The notes under the pieces were generated by a model, which did not search any database, was not told where the DNA came from, and saw only the letters and a list, made by a program, of their open reading frames with translations. This document shows, one piece after another, positions 51,501-62,640 of a stretch of DNA of 64,000 nt. The first letter of the stretch is position 1. Each line of letters starts with the position of its first letter. Source of the stretch: Schistosoma mansoni (taxonomy: Eukaryota > Platyhelminthes > Trematoda > Strigeidida > Schistosomatidae); the NCBI RefSeq assembly GCF_000237925.1, contig NC_031497.1, forward strand, positions 8,489,675-8,553,674. The letters are read 5' to 3'. The position numbers and the translations under genes are program-made.

Positions 51501-52030
51501 TAAATTGTCTTGCTTATAATATGAGCAGGAATAGAATCGTCAGTAGAGTTCATCATTTCATTCATTTGTGTGTGGGCTGTGATACTGCCCGGGTGCCCAA
51601 ACCGAAGCAGGTGGTTTTCTTAGGGGACCACACCCCGAGCCTTTGACCTAAAGGTCTGATCCACAAGGCAGTGGAGCATCGTGAGGAGATGCAGTCCCAT
51701 GGTAGCCGTTGACCAATGACAGGTTCTTCCGCCATTCGTTCCATCAGGATACTGGAGCCCATGTGCACCATTGGTTTGGAATCAGGGTTTTCCAACTCCC
51801 CTAGGTGGACCCTCCGTGTCCACCAATCCGGTTATAGCGCCGGACATTCGCTTTTCGTTCTCTCACTTTCGTAAACAACACCCCTGCCACGAGAAGGCAG
51901 TGAGTAGGACTTCCCTGGCAGAGGCTATATATTCGCTGGCCATGTGAGAGCATTTCGAGAGGGAGAGTAGACTCTCCCCACTCTCGGCCGTACCAGGGCA
52001 TTTGGGGGATATAATAGTGAATTTGGTGAC

Positions 52031-52814
52031 AAGTAAGCAGCATGTCTGTTTATTCCAGAAAAAACCTCTAGTGGTATCTTAATTTATATAATACGTCGTT
52101 CTGTGAACTTAAAATCACTGAGTTTTTATATTGTAGAAATAGTTTCTCCTGTCAGTACACAATCAATTATTTTGTACTGTTTCAACTTGTTTGAGCTATT
52201 GTCACTTTAGCGTGCTCATTGTAATACACAAGACGGATCTAATTATTTACTGTGGTCGGAAAGTAAACTCCTTATATTGTAGGAAAAGAGCTATGTTACC
52301 AAAATATAAGCTAAATAATGAAAATTATAATTATATGGATATTTCAATTTGTGTTCTAAATTTTTTATTTATGGCAACTAAAATCCATTAAAGTGCGATC
52401 GGATTTTATTTCAGTTGTTGTACTCTTGAATTGCGTCCATCAGCTACCAATAACCTAATAATTGAACTGTTTGGCTTATAACTGTTAATTCACATCTTTG
52501 AGCCCCACTTCACCCATATTAGTTTGAGTATTCGAATAATATGATCCTTCATACAATGAAAAATTTATCTTGAAGCTGAGTAAATAAACCATTTCTTGAC
52601 AAATAAATTATATTTTTTATACTAGTAATCTACATTTGTTTATTAAATTTATTTTTTCTACTGTTTTTAATTGACCCATTTTTATATCTATTCCAATTCG
52701 TCCTTTGTGTTCATTTTTTGCTAAAATTCTTATTTGTTTTTCTTTGTAGATTGAATTATGTTCACTTCTAACTGATTTTCCATTGGTGTACTCCCTAAGG
52801 AGGATTGTTTCAAA
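52031..52814. other. VPS13B upstream region
   Basis: Between the LINE 5' end and the VPS13B ATG. It should hold the promoter and 5' leader. AT-rich; no motif can be named. AAGGAGGATTGTTTCAAA precedes the ATG. Confidence 0.4.
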
Positions 52815-54242
52815 ATGCAAAGATATTTTAGATTAGAAACATATGTAGGGAAATTGTTAATGAGTTACCTCAACAAGTATGTTAAGTTGCATGATGACCA
52901 GTTTTCAATGTCTATATGGGATGGTGATCTTATACTCACCCAGCTTGATTTACGATTGGATTTTTTGGAAGATATCATTCCATTCCCAGTGAATTTCCGA
53001 TCAGGTTGTGTTCGTGAGTTACGAATTCATGTGCCGTGGACTAAATTAAATTCTGAGTGTATTGTTATTACTTTAAACACTGTGGAATGTACATTTGGCC
53101 TGAAGAAACCCAATCTCAACAAAGGGGGTCGAAATGAGCAAAATCCAACTAATTTCGTAGATCTGTATGCGTGTAAAAGCCAATCTATGCCTACAAATGT
53201 CCCACCTGGGTACTTAGAAGTTTACATCTATCGTTTGCTTTCTAACATTCATTTTGTTGTGCATAATTTGAACTTGAAATTTATCGAAGAAGATTTAGTA
53301 TTATCTTTAAGCTTAAACAAAGCCGATTGTTTTGTTACTGATTTCAATGGTAACCCTATCTTCTCTGATATTAACCCTCGTTCTACTAATGTAACAAATC
53401 GTTTAGTTCAATTTTTCGATCTTACTGTATGTCTTGATCGTGCTGGACGTAATGGTTATGTGGAAGTTTATGAAGATCCAATCGCTTATAGATTTAGCAT
53501 GTCATGTTTCATCCAAATAGTTTGTACACCTAATGCTAGTTCATCAGCGGTTCATCAAACTCTTCTCACAAATTTAAAAATACATTGTGAAACACTTTCT
53601 GCACATATAAGTCCAGTTCAAATTCCTTTGTTATGTCGTCTCATAGAAGTATTTTCGTGTATTAGTACAGAAACGTTTGACTGGTCTATCTTAGACTGTT
53701 CAGATAACGACAAACAAAGTGAGGTAGTTGTTGAAGAAAAAATTAATGTGCAAGCTGGGGAATCGGAGGGTAAATCAAATAGTACAGACGTAGAGAGGCA
53801 GTCTTGGGCTTCTTGGGTTTGGTCATTTGTACCCAGCATTATTCCAGTTACGGAGGATTCGGATGAATCAGATGGTGAATACACAGATAGTAACTTGAAA
53901 GAACAATATACAAATACTGACTGTGTAAAAGAACTAATACAATGTATTTTAGAAGATGCATCTGAACACGAGCTCGTCTCACCTTTACCAACTACTCGTG
54001 ATTCTAGTGAGAGTCCTTCATTAGTCCCTGCCTTAAACACTCATCATGCCTCCCATATATCGGATCCACATCCGTCCGAGGATACAACCGGTAGTAATTT
54101 TCAACTGGAACATAATGGGGCGAATAAAGAAGAATATTTACATCTGAGACGTCGGAGAATTCGTCGTCTCCGGCGGTCCGTCTCGTTAGTGCCTGTGTTC
54201 GTAATTGGAATTTTTGTCGACAAAATTAACTTGGATATTTCC
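52815..54242 (+). CDS. VPS13B: VPS13B exon 1 (chorein_N region)
   Basis: ATG at 52815 is the first in-frame Met before the conserved [16 protein letters not shown]; human starts MLESYV, so the start fits within a few residues. The exon ends KINLDIS|GTAAGT. The frame stays open 17 codons into the intron, which is read-through and not protein. Residues ~300-440 are an acidic, Ser-rich linker after the WSFVP block. Confidence 0.92.
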
Positions 54243-57200
54243 GTAAGTTTAAGTTTTAAGATAACAATTCACATTGTCTATTTAATAATAAACTAAATAT
54301 TGAAACATCATTTATGATTACGAAAGGCTTTATCCATTTTATCAGGTCTGTTACTTGAATAGCTCAAAATTCGTATTTGTTGAATATTTGTAAATTACTA
54401 ATGTCTTCAAATCCATTTCGAATTATGAATTTTTTATTGCAACTCAGTCATCAAATACATATTTGTGTATTCAATTCGAGGATTCAGTTCAGCTTTCAAA
54501 AGTCAAGTTCTTTGATCTCCAAGGCTCTGTTCTACATATTGGTCTAAAGTTATGCTACACAAGCCATTTTTATGATGGTTAATTTATGATAAAAGATTGG
54601 TTATCGATGTTCCCATTTATTTAGGTTCATAGATAGAATTCCTGAGATAGGTAAAGTGTTTCTTATGTTGAACATTTTGAAAAATACTAAGCCTAAATTA
54701 TTCCGTTGGTCGGTAGGTGATGGAATTTTGAAAATGAAATACTTAAGAGGAGAAAATATAATGTTAATGTTGTGGGTAAATAAGCCATTACCTACTCACT
54801 TTAAAAACTTAGATATCATTGTTACTGAGTTGAAGTTACATACATATTACAACCAAATTTTTTTAATGTAAAAGACAACTTTGTTGCATGTATCCAGACG
54901 TTCACAGCAGAGTAGATGATTTGGCTATAAGTTCAGAATTTCATAGCAGGAGTTACTTATAAAGATGTATACTGTGCCTCCTAAAATGTTTTCTCCTGAA
55001 AGAGATCTGTATTGTTATATGCAAAGCTATGTGTATTTAAAATATGCTTAATCAAAGTGTTACTGTTTGTTTTCAGTCTATAGGATGGCTAACGGCATAT
55101 TAGAAATATCAACATCCATCTATTTAGACTATATGAATCAGAAAGACCTAGGCGGGTCTTTTGGCGTTCCAGCCTAGTTAATAGATAACGGTGACCATCT
55201 GTTACGACTATACTTAGACTATGTATGACTTGAAACGAGGGTGAGTATAAAATCCCTACACTTTAACACCAATCTTCAAGGATTATCGTCTAGTTTTATC
55301 AATCACGTTAACTGAAATAAGAAGTTAAGTCAGGGAGCTGAATATAGTTTCATCTGACTTAACTGAACCGCTGATAATCCCAGTCTATGGCAAAGGAATG
55401 ATCAAGTTAGACATAGGCTCATAAGAAAATATGCAGATCGGTTGGTGAGGCTGTGAATTTTCATCGACTGCGGTTGGGTCTTGAGTTCCATGTGAAAACC
55501 ATCTCGTATTTCAACACATTATGGTGGCTAGTGTAGGAATAAGTTAAAAGAAAATTAAGGGTAGATTAATCAGCACCGTGTTGTTGACAAAGCAGTATTC
55601 CACGCACTCAAACAACATCTGAACAGGATCAAGTCAGCTTGGTTCTTTTATCTTTCCCAATACATCGTAAGCATTGATGAGGTTGTCCATCGGTTTTCAC
55701 AAATTTGGAAGTACGAAGATGCATAAGTTTTATTCTATTAGATCAAAACATAGAATCAGTGTTACTTCAAAATTGGCATTATTTCGGGTTTTGGAAATCG
55801 ACTAAATAAAACACAACTTTTCTGCCTTTCTTAGTACAGTTCCGTGAGCAGTTAATCCAGAACCATGATCCTGTCAAAGCTAGTAGAAGCTGTGACAAAG
55901 TGTTGTGCGTTTCCTGTCTTTGAGGACGAACAGTTATTAAATTATAGACTGGTCTAGGAATTTCTGTATTTTGTACACAGTGTGACGGCAAAAAATAGAT
56001 TACCTTAAAAAGGTCACGGTTGTGTGCCATACTACTCCATTAAATAAAGGAGTACATGACTTGTTAGACATATATCAGGTGTATTTTTAAGTGGGCGATT
56101 TTGTTGAAAGTTTTCTATGACTGATTTAGTTTATCCTTGACAAAGCAATCTATCCCATAAATATATTAAGTGGTGTGTAAATATGGTATGGTGTACATCC
56201 ATTGGCTTTAAGTTATAACCGTTATTAGCCATAAGTAACATAAGACAGCTTAGTCATTAGGCTCCCAACCAACCAATCACAAGTTTTGAAATTATTCTGT
56301 CTACTTCTATTTGGACAGTTGAATATTGTTGATAATCAGCGCCCAATAAGTGTAGTTCATAGCTTTGAGAATTGACTTACGCTTAATTACTATTCATCGT
56401 TGTTAGTCTTTGGTTGAAACGAAAGAAGGAAAGAAAATAAAAAAAAACTTGCGGAACCGTTTAGGACATCCGTTAATATGCTTCCTATTTGTATTCCTTA
56501 AATAACTGACCTAGTTTCAACATAATAGTTTGACCAACTAATTGTTACTTTATCTGAAATTCCGTTCAATCAAGTAATCAATCTACTACTTACCTTCACG
56601 TTCGAAATATTCTATCTATACACGTTATGTGATTTATTGTACTGGTACATTGTGTTCTGTTATCTTAAGCTATATAACTACGTAATTAGTGAGTTTAAAG
56701 TAATATGGCTTACGTTGTTGTTTTTCCTGGTTGGTGGGCTGACCATTAATAAGTTTAGCATGAATCTATTGATTATGACAAATAATGTATCGTAAAGAGC
56801 TAATTGTCAGTGCTCATAGACGAATTACATGCAATAGGCTTTTTCGCTTCATAAAGAAGCAAGAATTCAGTGTCACTCTATATACACAGAGAACATCATG
56901 AAAATCTAGCGAGTGAAAGAAGCAAATTTGATAGCGTGGACAGGACAACACTATGGAGGCTTCTTCGACACTACGGCGTGCCTGAGAAGATAGTCAATAT
57001 CATACGGAACTCCTATGATGGACTAAACTGCCAAATCGTCCACGGAGGACAACTCACCGACTCGTTTGAAGTAAAGACCGGTGTTAGACAAGGTTGCTTA
57101 CTCTCACCCTTTCTCTTTCTCCTGGTGATCGACTGGATCATGAAGACGTCAACAACTGGAGGAAATCACGGGATACAGTGGACAGGAAGGATGCAGCTGG

Positions 57201-60200
57201 ACGATCTAGCTTCGCGGATGATCTGGCTCTTCTATCACAAACGCAACAACAAATGCAGGAGAAAACGACCAGTGTAGCGGCAGCCTCAGCAGCAGTAGGT
57301 CTCAATGTAAACAAAGAGAAAAGCAAGACTCTCCGATACAATACAACATGCACCAATCAAATTACACTTGACGGAGAAGCTTTGGAGATGTGAAAACCTT
57401 TACATACCTGGGCAGCATCATTGATGAACACGGTGGATCAGATGCAGGTGTGAGGGCGAGGATCGGCAAAGCAAGAGCAGCATACCTACAGCTGAAAAAC
57501 ATCTGGAGCTCAAAACAATTGTCAACCAACACCAAGGTTAGAATTTTCAATACAAATGTCAAGACAGTTCTACTGTATGGGGCAGAGACGTGGAGAACTA
57601 CGAAAGCCATTATCCAGAAGATACAAGTGTTTATCAACAGCTGTCTACGCAAGATACTTCGGATCCGATGGCCAGACACTATCAGCAACAAGTTACTGTG
57701 GGAGAACAAACCAGATTCCAGCGGAGGAGGAAATCAGGAAGAAACACTGGAAGTGGATTGGGCACACTTTGAGGAAATCACCCAATTGTGTCACAAGACA
57801 AGCCCTCACATGGAATCCTGAAGGTCAAAGGAGAAGAGGAAGACCAAAGAACACATTACGCCTAGAAATTGAGACAGACATGAGAAGAATGAACAGAAAC
57901 TGGAAAGAACTAGAAAAGAAGGCCCAGGACAGAGTGGGTTGGAGAAAGCTGGTCGGCGGCCTATGCTCCATTGGGAGTAACAGGCGTAAGTAAGTAAGTA
58001 AGAAAGAAGCAAAGTTTTAATTTAACCATAATGAAGTCTAATATGTTATGCTTAGTAACATTTCAAAGTGTATAATTTACTTCGAAACTGCACATTTTGT
58101 TTCTATGATGGTAACTCATTGTTCCTATGTTAATAAATATTATCTGCTTTGTTATTTAATTAAAAATGTTGTAATGCTAAGCTTGTTGTTACGAAAAATA
58201 AAACGGCTACTTATTAATGTAAACAAATTTTCTGAAAACACTTTCCATATGTTTTCCTTCTAAAACTTTTAGTTACCTTGTCCCAAAGGATTCGTCTGTT
58301 CATCTTCAAATTCCAGCGTCAGATCACGTCGTGTTAAAAGTCACTTTCAACATTCTGGACCGGGTATAAAGTGCGAGTTTACTGTAAGTTACGTCTAATA
58401 GAAACAGTAACATTATTTCGCTAATTAGCAAATATTTTTTATGTTATGCGTATGATAATTAATCTATGAAGTAGTTTTTTCCTAATCACACTGAGACATA
58501 AATATTGTGTATACGGGTTGACGTGGGCGTATGGAAGAATTCTTATTTGGAGTCCTACTCACTGCCTTCTCGCGGCAGGACTGTTGCTTATGAAATTGAG
58601 AGGACGACAAGTGAATGTCCGACGCTTTAACCTGTTTGGTAGACACGGAGGATCCACCTAGGAGAGTTGGGAAACCCTGATTCCAAACCAATTGTGCACA
58701 TGGGCTCCAAGATCCAAAGGGAACAAAAGGCGTATGAACTTATTGTTGATCATCGGCTACCATGGGACTGGATCTCCTGACGTTACTGCACTGCCTTGTG
58801 GATTAGAACTGTAGGTCAAAGGCTCGGGGTGTGGCCGTCTACGAAAACCTTTTGCTTCAGTCTGGGCACCCGGACAGTATCCTATCCCTCACACAAATCA
58901 AATGATTTGCGAGGCGTATATGTTTGGTACCTCCTTGTACCAATGTTTATGTGTTTAAATAAAATAAATAAAATAAAATATTTAGATCTTGATCGTTCTC
59001 CAAACAATTTATGATTCGATCAAGTTATTCTAACAATAATAAAATTCAGTATTTATTATATTTAACTGTTAGTCGAATTCGATCTTTCTTTTTAGGTCTA
59101 ACTAACTATGCTACATAAATATAGTACATTCATATCAACTTAAGCAGAATTAAATTATTTGATTTAATTAGCTGAGAATACTCATTGTGATTTAATATTC
59201 GTATGCATAACTGGATTCCATTAATATAATGGATAATGAATAAAGTTCTCAACACGGATAATATTATAATTTAAATAAACCTAAGTATGGAGAATCTGTA
59301 CCGGGTCGGGTATTTTATTGCTACGTTTGGTAGCTATGTATTTAATTTTAGGCATAAAATCCTACACAATACTAGAGTAACTTAGTAACTATCATACAAT
59401 AATCAGTGTATGCCAACATAATTAGGAATAGATGGCAAAATCAGGAGCATGGACATAGTTACAACGAAAAAAAGAAGAAACTACATCTTTTTTAAATAGA
59501 AAAAGTGTAACTATTTGAGTTGGTGTGTATACGTATTTACAGTTTGAATCCTAACTTAAATAACATAGAATCGTTAAATGTATGATTTAGACATGTTTAA
59601 TAATAGCTAATTTTTCATACTAGTACTAATAATAGTGTTTTTATTGTTGAAGTAACCTTTATTTTCTCACAGAATCTAATTCTATACAGTTGTGAACTTA
59701 TGATACAATTTTTGTGCAAAAAGAGGAAACCTGTTAAATAATATTAGTAATATCGATTAATATTTTAACTATGTTTGTTTAAGATCATTATAAATTGGTG
59801 TTGACATCTGCTGAATAATTTATATTGGTAGTTTACAATGAAGATGTGAAGCAGTTGACCACACCATTTGTCTCACATATTTCATCAGTTTTGTGTGTTA
59901 TTAGTTGCTGAAATTTGGATAAGGTTATGAAATAATCTCTTAACTTTTGACAGCTTACGCGTTCTATAAAGCCGGTAACACATTTAAGTATAAGTTGTCT
60001 GTGTGATTATCAAATGACTAATGTGTTGCACCGTACTTTGTTTTGTACCTACTTCTTAATTATGAAATATAAAGTTTGGAGATAATAAAAATATACTTAA
60101 GTTACAAGTTTGTATGGAAAAGTATCTTTTAGGTTTTTTTTCCCCATCGAATTTGTATTGTATGTGCCCAGTCACCAACACTATAGCATTGTCCTTGTGG

Positions 60201-61994
60201 GAAACATACGAGTAGGCTGAAGGCAGGGCAATTCATGCTACTAATCTTTTTAGTCTGTTTACTGTGATTGCAGATGTGTGCAAGCTTTCAACTTTGAGTC
60301 TATGAAATAAATGTAGTTATTGGTAAGCAGAGATGGATAGTGGCTAGCAGTGGAATCCAGGACGCGCGTTTCATCCTATTTGGGACTCGTCAGCTGGATG
60401 TACCTGCATCTCAGAGTTGATGTTCACTCTGGGACTCGAACCCAGTACCCTCGCTTCAAACGCCATCACGTTATCCACTCGGCCACTGAGTCCTGATAGC
60501 CACTTGATTGTGCGATGGAGTGAAGCTTAAATTCATTCATTATTGTTTGTTTGAATCNNNNNNNNNNNNNNNNNNNNNNNNNNNNNNNNNNNNNNNNNNN
60601 NNNNNNNNNNNNNNNNNNNNNNNNNNNNNNNNNNNNNNNNNNNNNNNNNNNNNNNNNNNNNNNNNNNNNNNNNNNNNNNNNNNNNNNNNNNNNNNNNNNN
60701 NNNNNNNNNNNNNNNNNNNNNNNNNNNNNNNNNNNNNNNNNNNNNNNNNNNNNNNNNGACTCAGTGGCCGAGTGGATAACGCGATGGCGTTTGAAGCGAG
60801 GGTACTGGGTTCGAGTCCCAGAGTGAACATCAACTCTGAGATGCAGGTACATCCAGCTGACGAGTCCCAAATAGGATGAAACGCGCGTCCTGGATTCCAC
60901 TGCTAGCCACTATCCATCTCTGCATACCATGCTTGTGAATTAAGGCTATATCGAGGCAATACGCACAGTATGCCAATTAGAGACTGACCAGTTGCAGTCC
61001 TAACAAATCTATGGGAAGATTCAAACAAACAATAATGAATGAATTTAAATGTAGTTATTGTTAGAATTTAGGTGGTGGCCTGAACTCACTCATTTCTCAT
61101 TCTACATAAATTGGAGGACTAAATACTATGTCTTTCATTGTTTAATTTTACTTGTCTCTCTTATTAACTTTTATTTTTGTCCTCCAATACTATTTATATA
61201 CTTTCAATATAATAGTATGAATAGTTGTGAATTCCACATTGCTTCATATGAATACCAATTAATACAAACTGCAAATATAGTTTGAGCCCACTACTGTGTA
61301 TGAGTAAAGTAGTTTTGGTTTTCAAATGATGAGTTTTAAATGCTTTAAGACATACTAGACATGTTATTATTACAATATGTATAAATGTTTCGTTTGGAAT
61401 CACTTATGATCAACAGATTACGTATGTACGATATTATTCCTTGGATACGAAAGTTACTGGTACAAGCGATTAACATATAGCTTTTATTTTCACAATAAAT
61501 TAGCCTAGTAAGTCACAAATAGTTACCATTGGGGAACTTAAGATTCATGGTAACTTAATTGAACATTTATTATACCAACGTGTAACGGCCATACAGAGAT
61601 ATTTATCTACGCCTAGCTCTATACCACCCAGGTATTGATGTGTTCACTATTAAGACTGATGTATGTGACAAACCGAAATGGGGAAATCTGATGATTCTTT
61701 CTAATTTGAAGCTTAATTTGTTCCTAATAATTCCATTTTTCATACTTTTTTCTTTTTTAGAATATTGCTTTTCAGACTACGATTCGTGATATATATTTCA
61801 GTCTTGTTCAACTTGGAATTCGTGGATTCAATTGTTATCCTATAGGATGTATATGTTGCTGTGGTCAGTCGGAGTATTCAGCCCATTCAAAACATGATTC
61901 TTTTTACAGTTCCTCATTAGATAAGAACAAATCATGTGTGACAGACAATTTACAATCTTCATTGTCGAATACTTGTGCTACGTATGATGACTGT
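52815..61994 (+). CDS. VPS13B: VPS13B (COH1), N-terminal exons; gene continues past the right edge
   Basis: Bridge-like lipid transfer protein of the VPS13 family; VPS13B acts at the Golgi and endosomes. Coding exons: 52815-54242 (476 codons), 58273-58383 (37 codons) and 61761-61994 (78 codons); all junctions are phase 0 with GTAAGT donors. The N-terminal chorein region aligns to human VPS13[52 protein letters not shown], then [12 protein letters not shown] (human WVSWAWSFVPAI), which is diagnostic for VPS13B rather than A, C or D. Exons 2 and 3 join as [25 protein letters not shown] then [13 protein letters not shown], fitting the next beta strands of the channel. Full-length VPS13B is about 4000 residues, so only about 15% is here. 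Introns of 4030 and 3377 bp hold mobile elements. Confidence 0.9.
55300..55690 (+). mobile_element. Very old group-B LINE relic
   Basis: In VPS13B intron 1. CCCAGTCTATGGCAAAGGA parallels CCAGTCTATAAGAAAGGA of the 16240-17870 copy (VPVYKKG), and AACAGGATCAAGTCAGCTTGG parallels the AGFRPGRG region. Otherwise degraded. Confidence 0.35.
56927..58001 (+). mobile_element. 5'-truncated SR2-like (RTE clade) LINE with a 12-bp TSD
   Basis: Starts inside the RT ([20 protein letters not shown]) and runs through [59 protein letters not shown] and [13 protein letters not shown] to the 3' end, finishing in (TAAG)n. GAAAGAAGCAAA occurs exactly at 56915-56926 and 58002-58013, a target-site duplication that fixes both ends. 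Three or more frame changes break the ORF. Inserted in VPS13B intron 1, sense. Confidence 0.93.
58273..58383 (+). CDS. VPS13B: VPS13B exon 2
   Basis: TTTTAG acceptor, 37 codons without a stop, donor ACT|GTAAGT. Encodes [13 protein letters not shown]...[18 protein letters not shown]. Chosen over the neighbouring frame ([19 protein letters not shown]) because that one hits a stop before the donor and would need a phase change. Confidence 0.65.
58508..58980 (+). mobile_element. Non-autonomous derivative of the group-A LINE
   Basis: Same leader as 51550-52030 (GTCCTACTCACTGCCTTCTC, GGAGGATCCACCTAGG, GATTCCAAACCAAT, CTACCATGGGACTG, GGGCACCCGGACAGTATCC) fused to the group-A 3' tail (TTTATGTGTTTAAATAAAA). 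No coding region. In VPS13B intron 2, sense. Confidence 0.8.
59000..60300. other. VPS13B intron 2, nothing recognised
   Basis: AT-rich with no exon-like open stretch flanked by splice sites. Confidence 0.4.
60355..60399 (-). ncRNA. Hammerhead ribozyme (SM-alpha type), left copy
   Basis: Minus-strand mirror of 60851-60895 with the same bases throughout: stem I ATCCAG/CTGGAT, CTGACGA, stem II GTCC/GGAT, GAAA, stem III CGC/GCG and a GTC cleavage triplet. Confidence 0.85.
60558..60757. other. Assembly gap (N)
   Basis: 200 N exactly at the centre of the SM-alpha inverted pair, where a palindrome or tandem array would hinder assembly. Confidence 0.99.
60851..60895 (+). ncRNA. Hammerhead ribozyme (SM-alpha type), right copy
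   Basis: Self-cleaving RNA motif of schistosome SM-alpha SINEs. Stem I: ATCCAG (60851-60856) pairs with CTGGAT (60890-60895). Core CTGACGA is at 60857-60863. Stem II: GTCC/GGAT (60864-60867, 60874-60877), with a G-U wobble at the core-proximal pair where the published schistosome ribozyme has G-C. GAAA is at 60878-60881. Stem III is the minimal CGC/GCG. Cleavage is expected after the GTC at 60887-60889. All catalytic bases are kept; the wobble may slow it. Confidence 0.88.
61761..61994 (+). CDS. VPS13B: VPS13B exon 3
   Basis: CTTTTTTAG acceptor, 78 codons, donor TGT|GTAAGT, phase 0 at both ends. [20 protein letters not shown] then [15 protein letters not shown] fits human FFDCQIGFVGCRAMCLKG in pattern. 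A Ser-rich tail follows. Confidence 0.78.
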
Positions 61995-62404
61995 GTAAGT
62001 CCTTGAATTGATTAAATGTTTTTCTTTCCATATGCATAAATTTAAAAACATTAACTACATATTTATTATAAAAACCATGTCACTTATTAGATTTATATAT
62101 TGACTATGTTAATCGAAATAGGTTGAACCTAACAAGTTGATTATACTTTGTAATTACAGTTCATAATAATTTATCTTCAGGGCTGTACTTATGTCTCATG
62201 AGTACAGGCGAAATCTAATTACACGGTTAATACGCCGTAAAACGTGATATATTTCTCAACATATGACTTACGTTTTATGTTCCTCTTTGACAACCCGTTA
62301 GTTTCTTAGTCATTTAACAGTAATCTAATACATAAGTAATCTGAGTTATTAAATCATTTTTATTAATTATCATAGTTGAAATCATGAGTCAATTGAAGCT
62401 AGAC

Positions 62405-62640
62405 CACCATGTAAAACCTCGAAGCACTAGATGGCCGTTTCGTCCTATTATGGGACTCCTCAGCAGTGCACATCCACGATCCCGCACTCACGAGATTCGA
62501 ACCCAGGACCTACCAGTCTCGCGCCAGAGCACTTGACTGATAGACCACTGAGCCGGCATCCAACGGTGTTAATGTCTAACTTCAACCAATCCACGATTTT
62601 GAGCGACCGTTCACTTAACTTAAGCTGATATGCTCATTAC
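62405..62640 (-). repeat. tRNA-derived SINE with near-intact hammerhead
   Basis: The best copy of the family seen also at 3000, 9120 and 9385. Minus strand: box A GCTCAGTGGTCTATCAG, box B GGGTTCGAATCTC, then the hammerhead at 62469-62424 and a 3' segment. In VPS13B intron 3, antisense. Confidence 0.75.
62424..62469 (-). ncRNA. Hammerhead ribozyme, second SINE type
   Basis: Minus strand: stem I GCACTG/TAGTGC (one G-U), core CTGAGGA, stem II GTCC/GGAC fully paired, GAAA, stem III CGG/CCA with one C-A mismatch, cleavage triplet ATC instead of GTC. A CCG-to-CCA change would explain both the mismatch and the triplet. NUH-type triplets such as AUC are known to be cleavable, usually more slowly. 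Confidence 0.72.

Larger units (their letters stand above)
48104..52030 (-). mobile_element. Nearly complete RTE-like LINE (group A)
   Basis: Minus-strand element with a ~500-bp 5' leader (about 51550-52030), an internal (ATT)n tract, a single ORF (51324-48274) and a 3' tail ending TATGTGTTTAAATAAATAAA at about 48104. The leader and tail recur without the ORF at 13785-14515 and 58508-58980, and a tail alone at 11420-11510. No obvious TSD. It lies about 800 bp upstream of the VPS13B start codon, divergently transcribed. Related to group B and to schistosome Perere-3/SR3-type elements (name from memory). Confidence 0.88.
60308..61060. mobile_element. SM-alpha-type SINE insertion, head-to-head dimer bounded by a 15-bp direct repeat
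   Basis: TAAATGTAGTTATTG occurs at 60308-60322 and 61046-61060, bracketing the whole structure. The left half carries an SM-alpha unit on the minus strand (60323-60492) and the right half one on the plus strand (60758-60930), with a 200-N gap between. Each has a tRNA-like head (box A TGGCCGAGTGG, box B GGGTTCGAGTCCC) and a hammerhead. The sequence AAATTCATTCATTATTGTTT (60531 on) recurs inverted near 61030, as expected if the source was a tandem array of monomers. Confidence 0.85.

Noticed and set aside
48104-52060. Target-site duplication for the 48-kb LINE
   Set aside because: Only a short GGATAT match near both ends, too short to separate from chance.
53618-54040. Minus-strand frame of 140 codons
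   Set aside because: Antisense shadow of VPS13B exon 1.
54430-54565. Possible extra VPS13B exon ([20 protein letters not shown])
   Set aside because: Reads well but has no usable donor, and exons 1, 2 and 3 already join in phase 0.
54656-54871. Open frame downstream of VPS13B exon 1
   Set aside because: AT-driven composition, does not fit the VPS13B alignment and lacks a good donor; treated as intron.
58271-58363. Alternative frame of VPS13B exon 2 ([19 protein letters not shown])
   Set aside because: Looks protein-like, but meets a stop before the GTAAGT donor and needs a phase that exon 1 does not provide.
60758-60830. Genuine tRNA-Leu-like gene
   Set aside because: Box A and B are good, but the sequence runs straight into the hammerhead and recurs as part of a SINE; it is the SINE head, not a tRNA gene.
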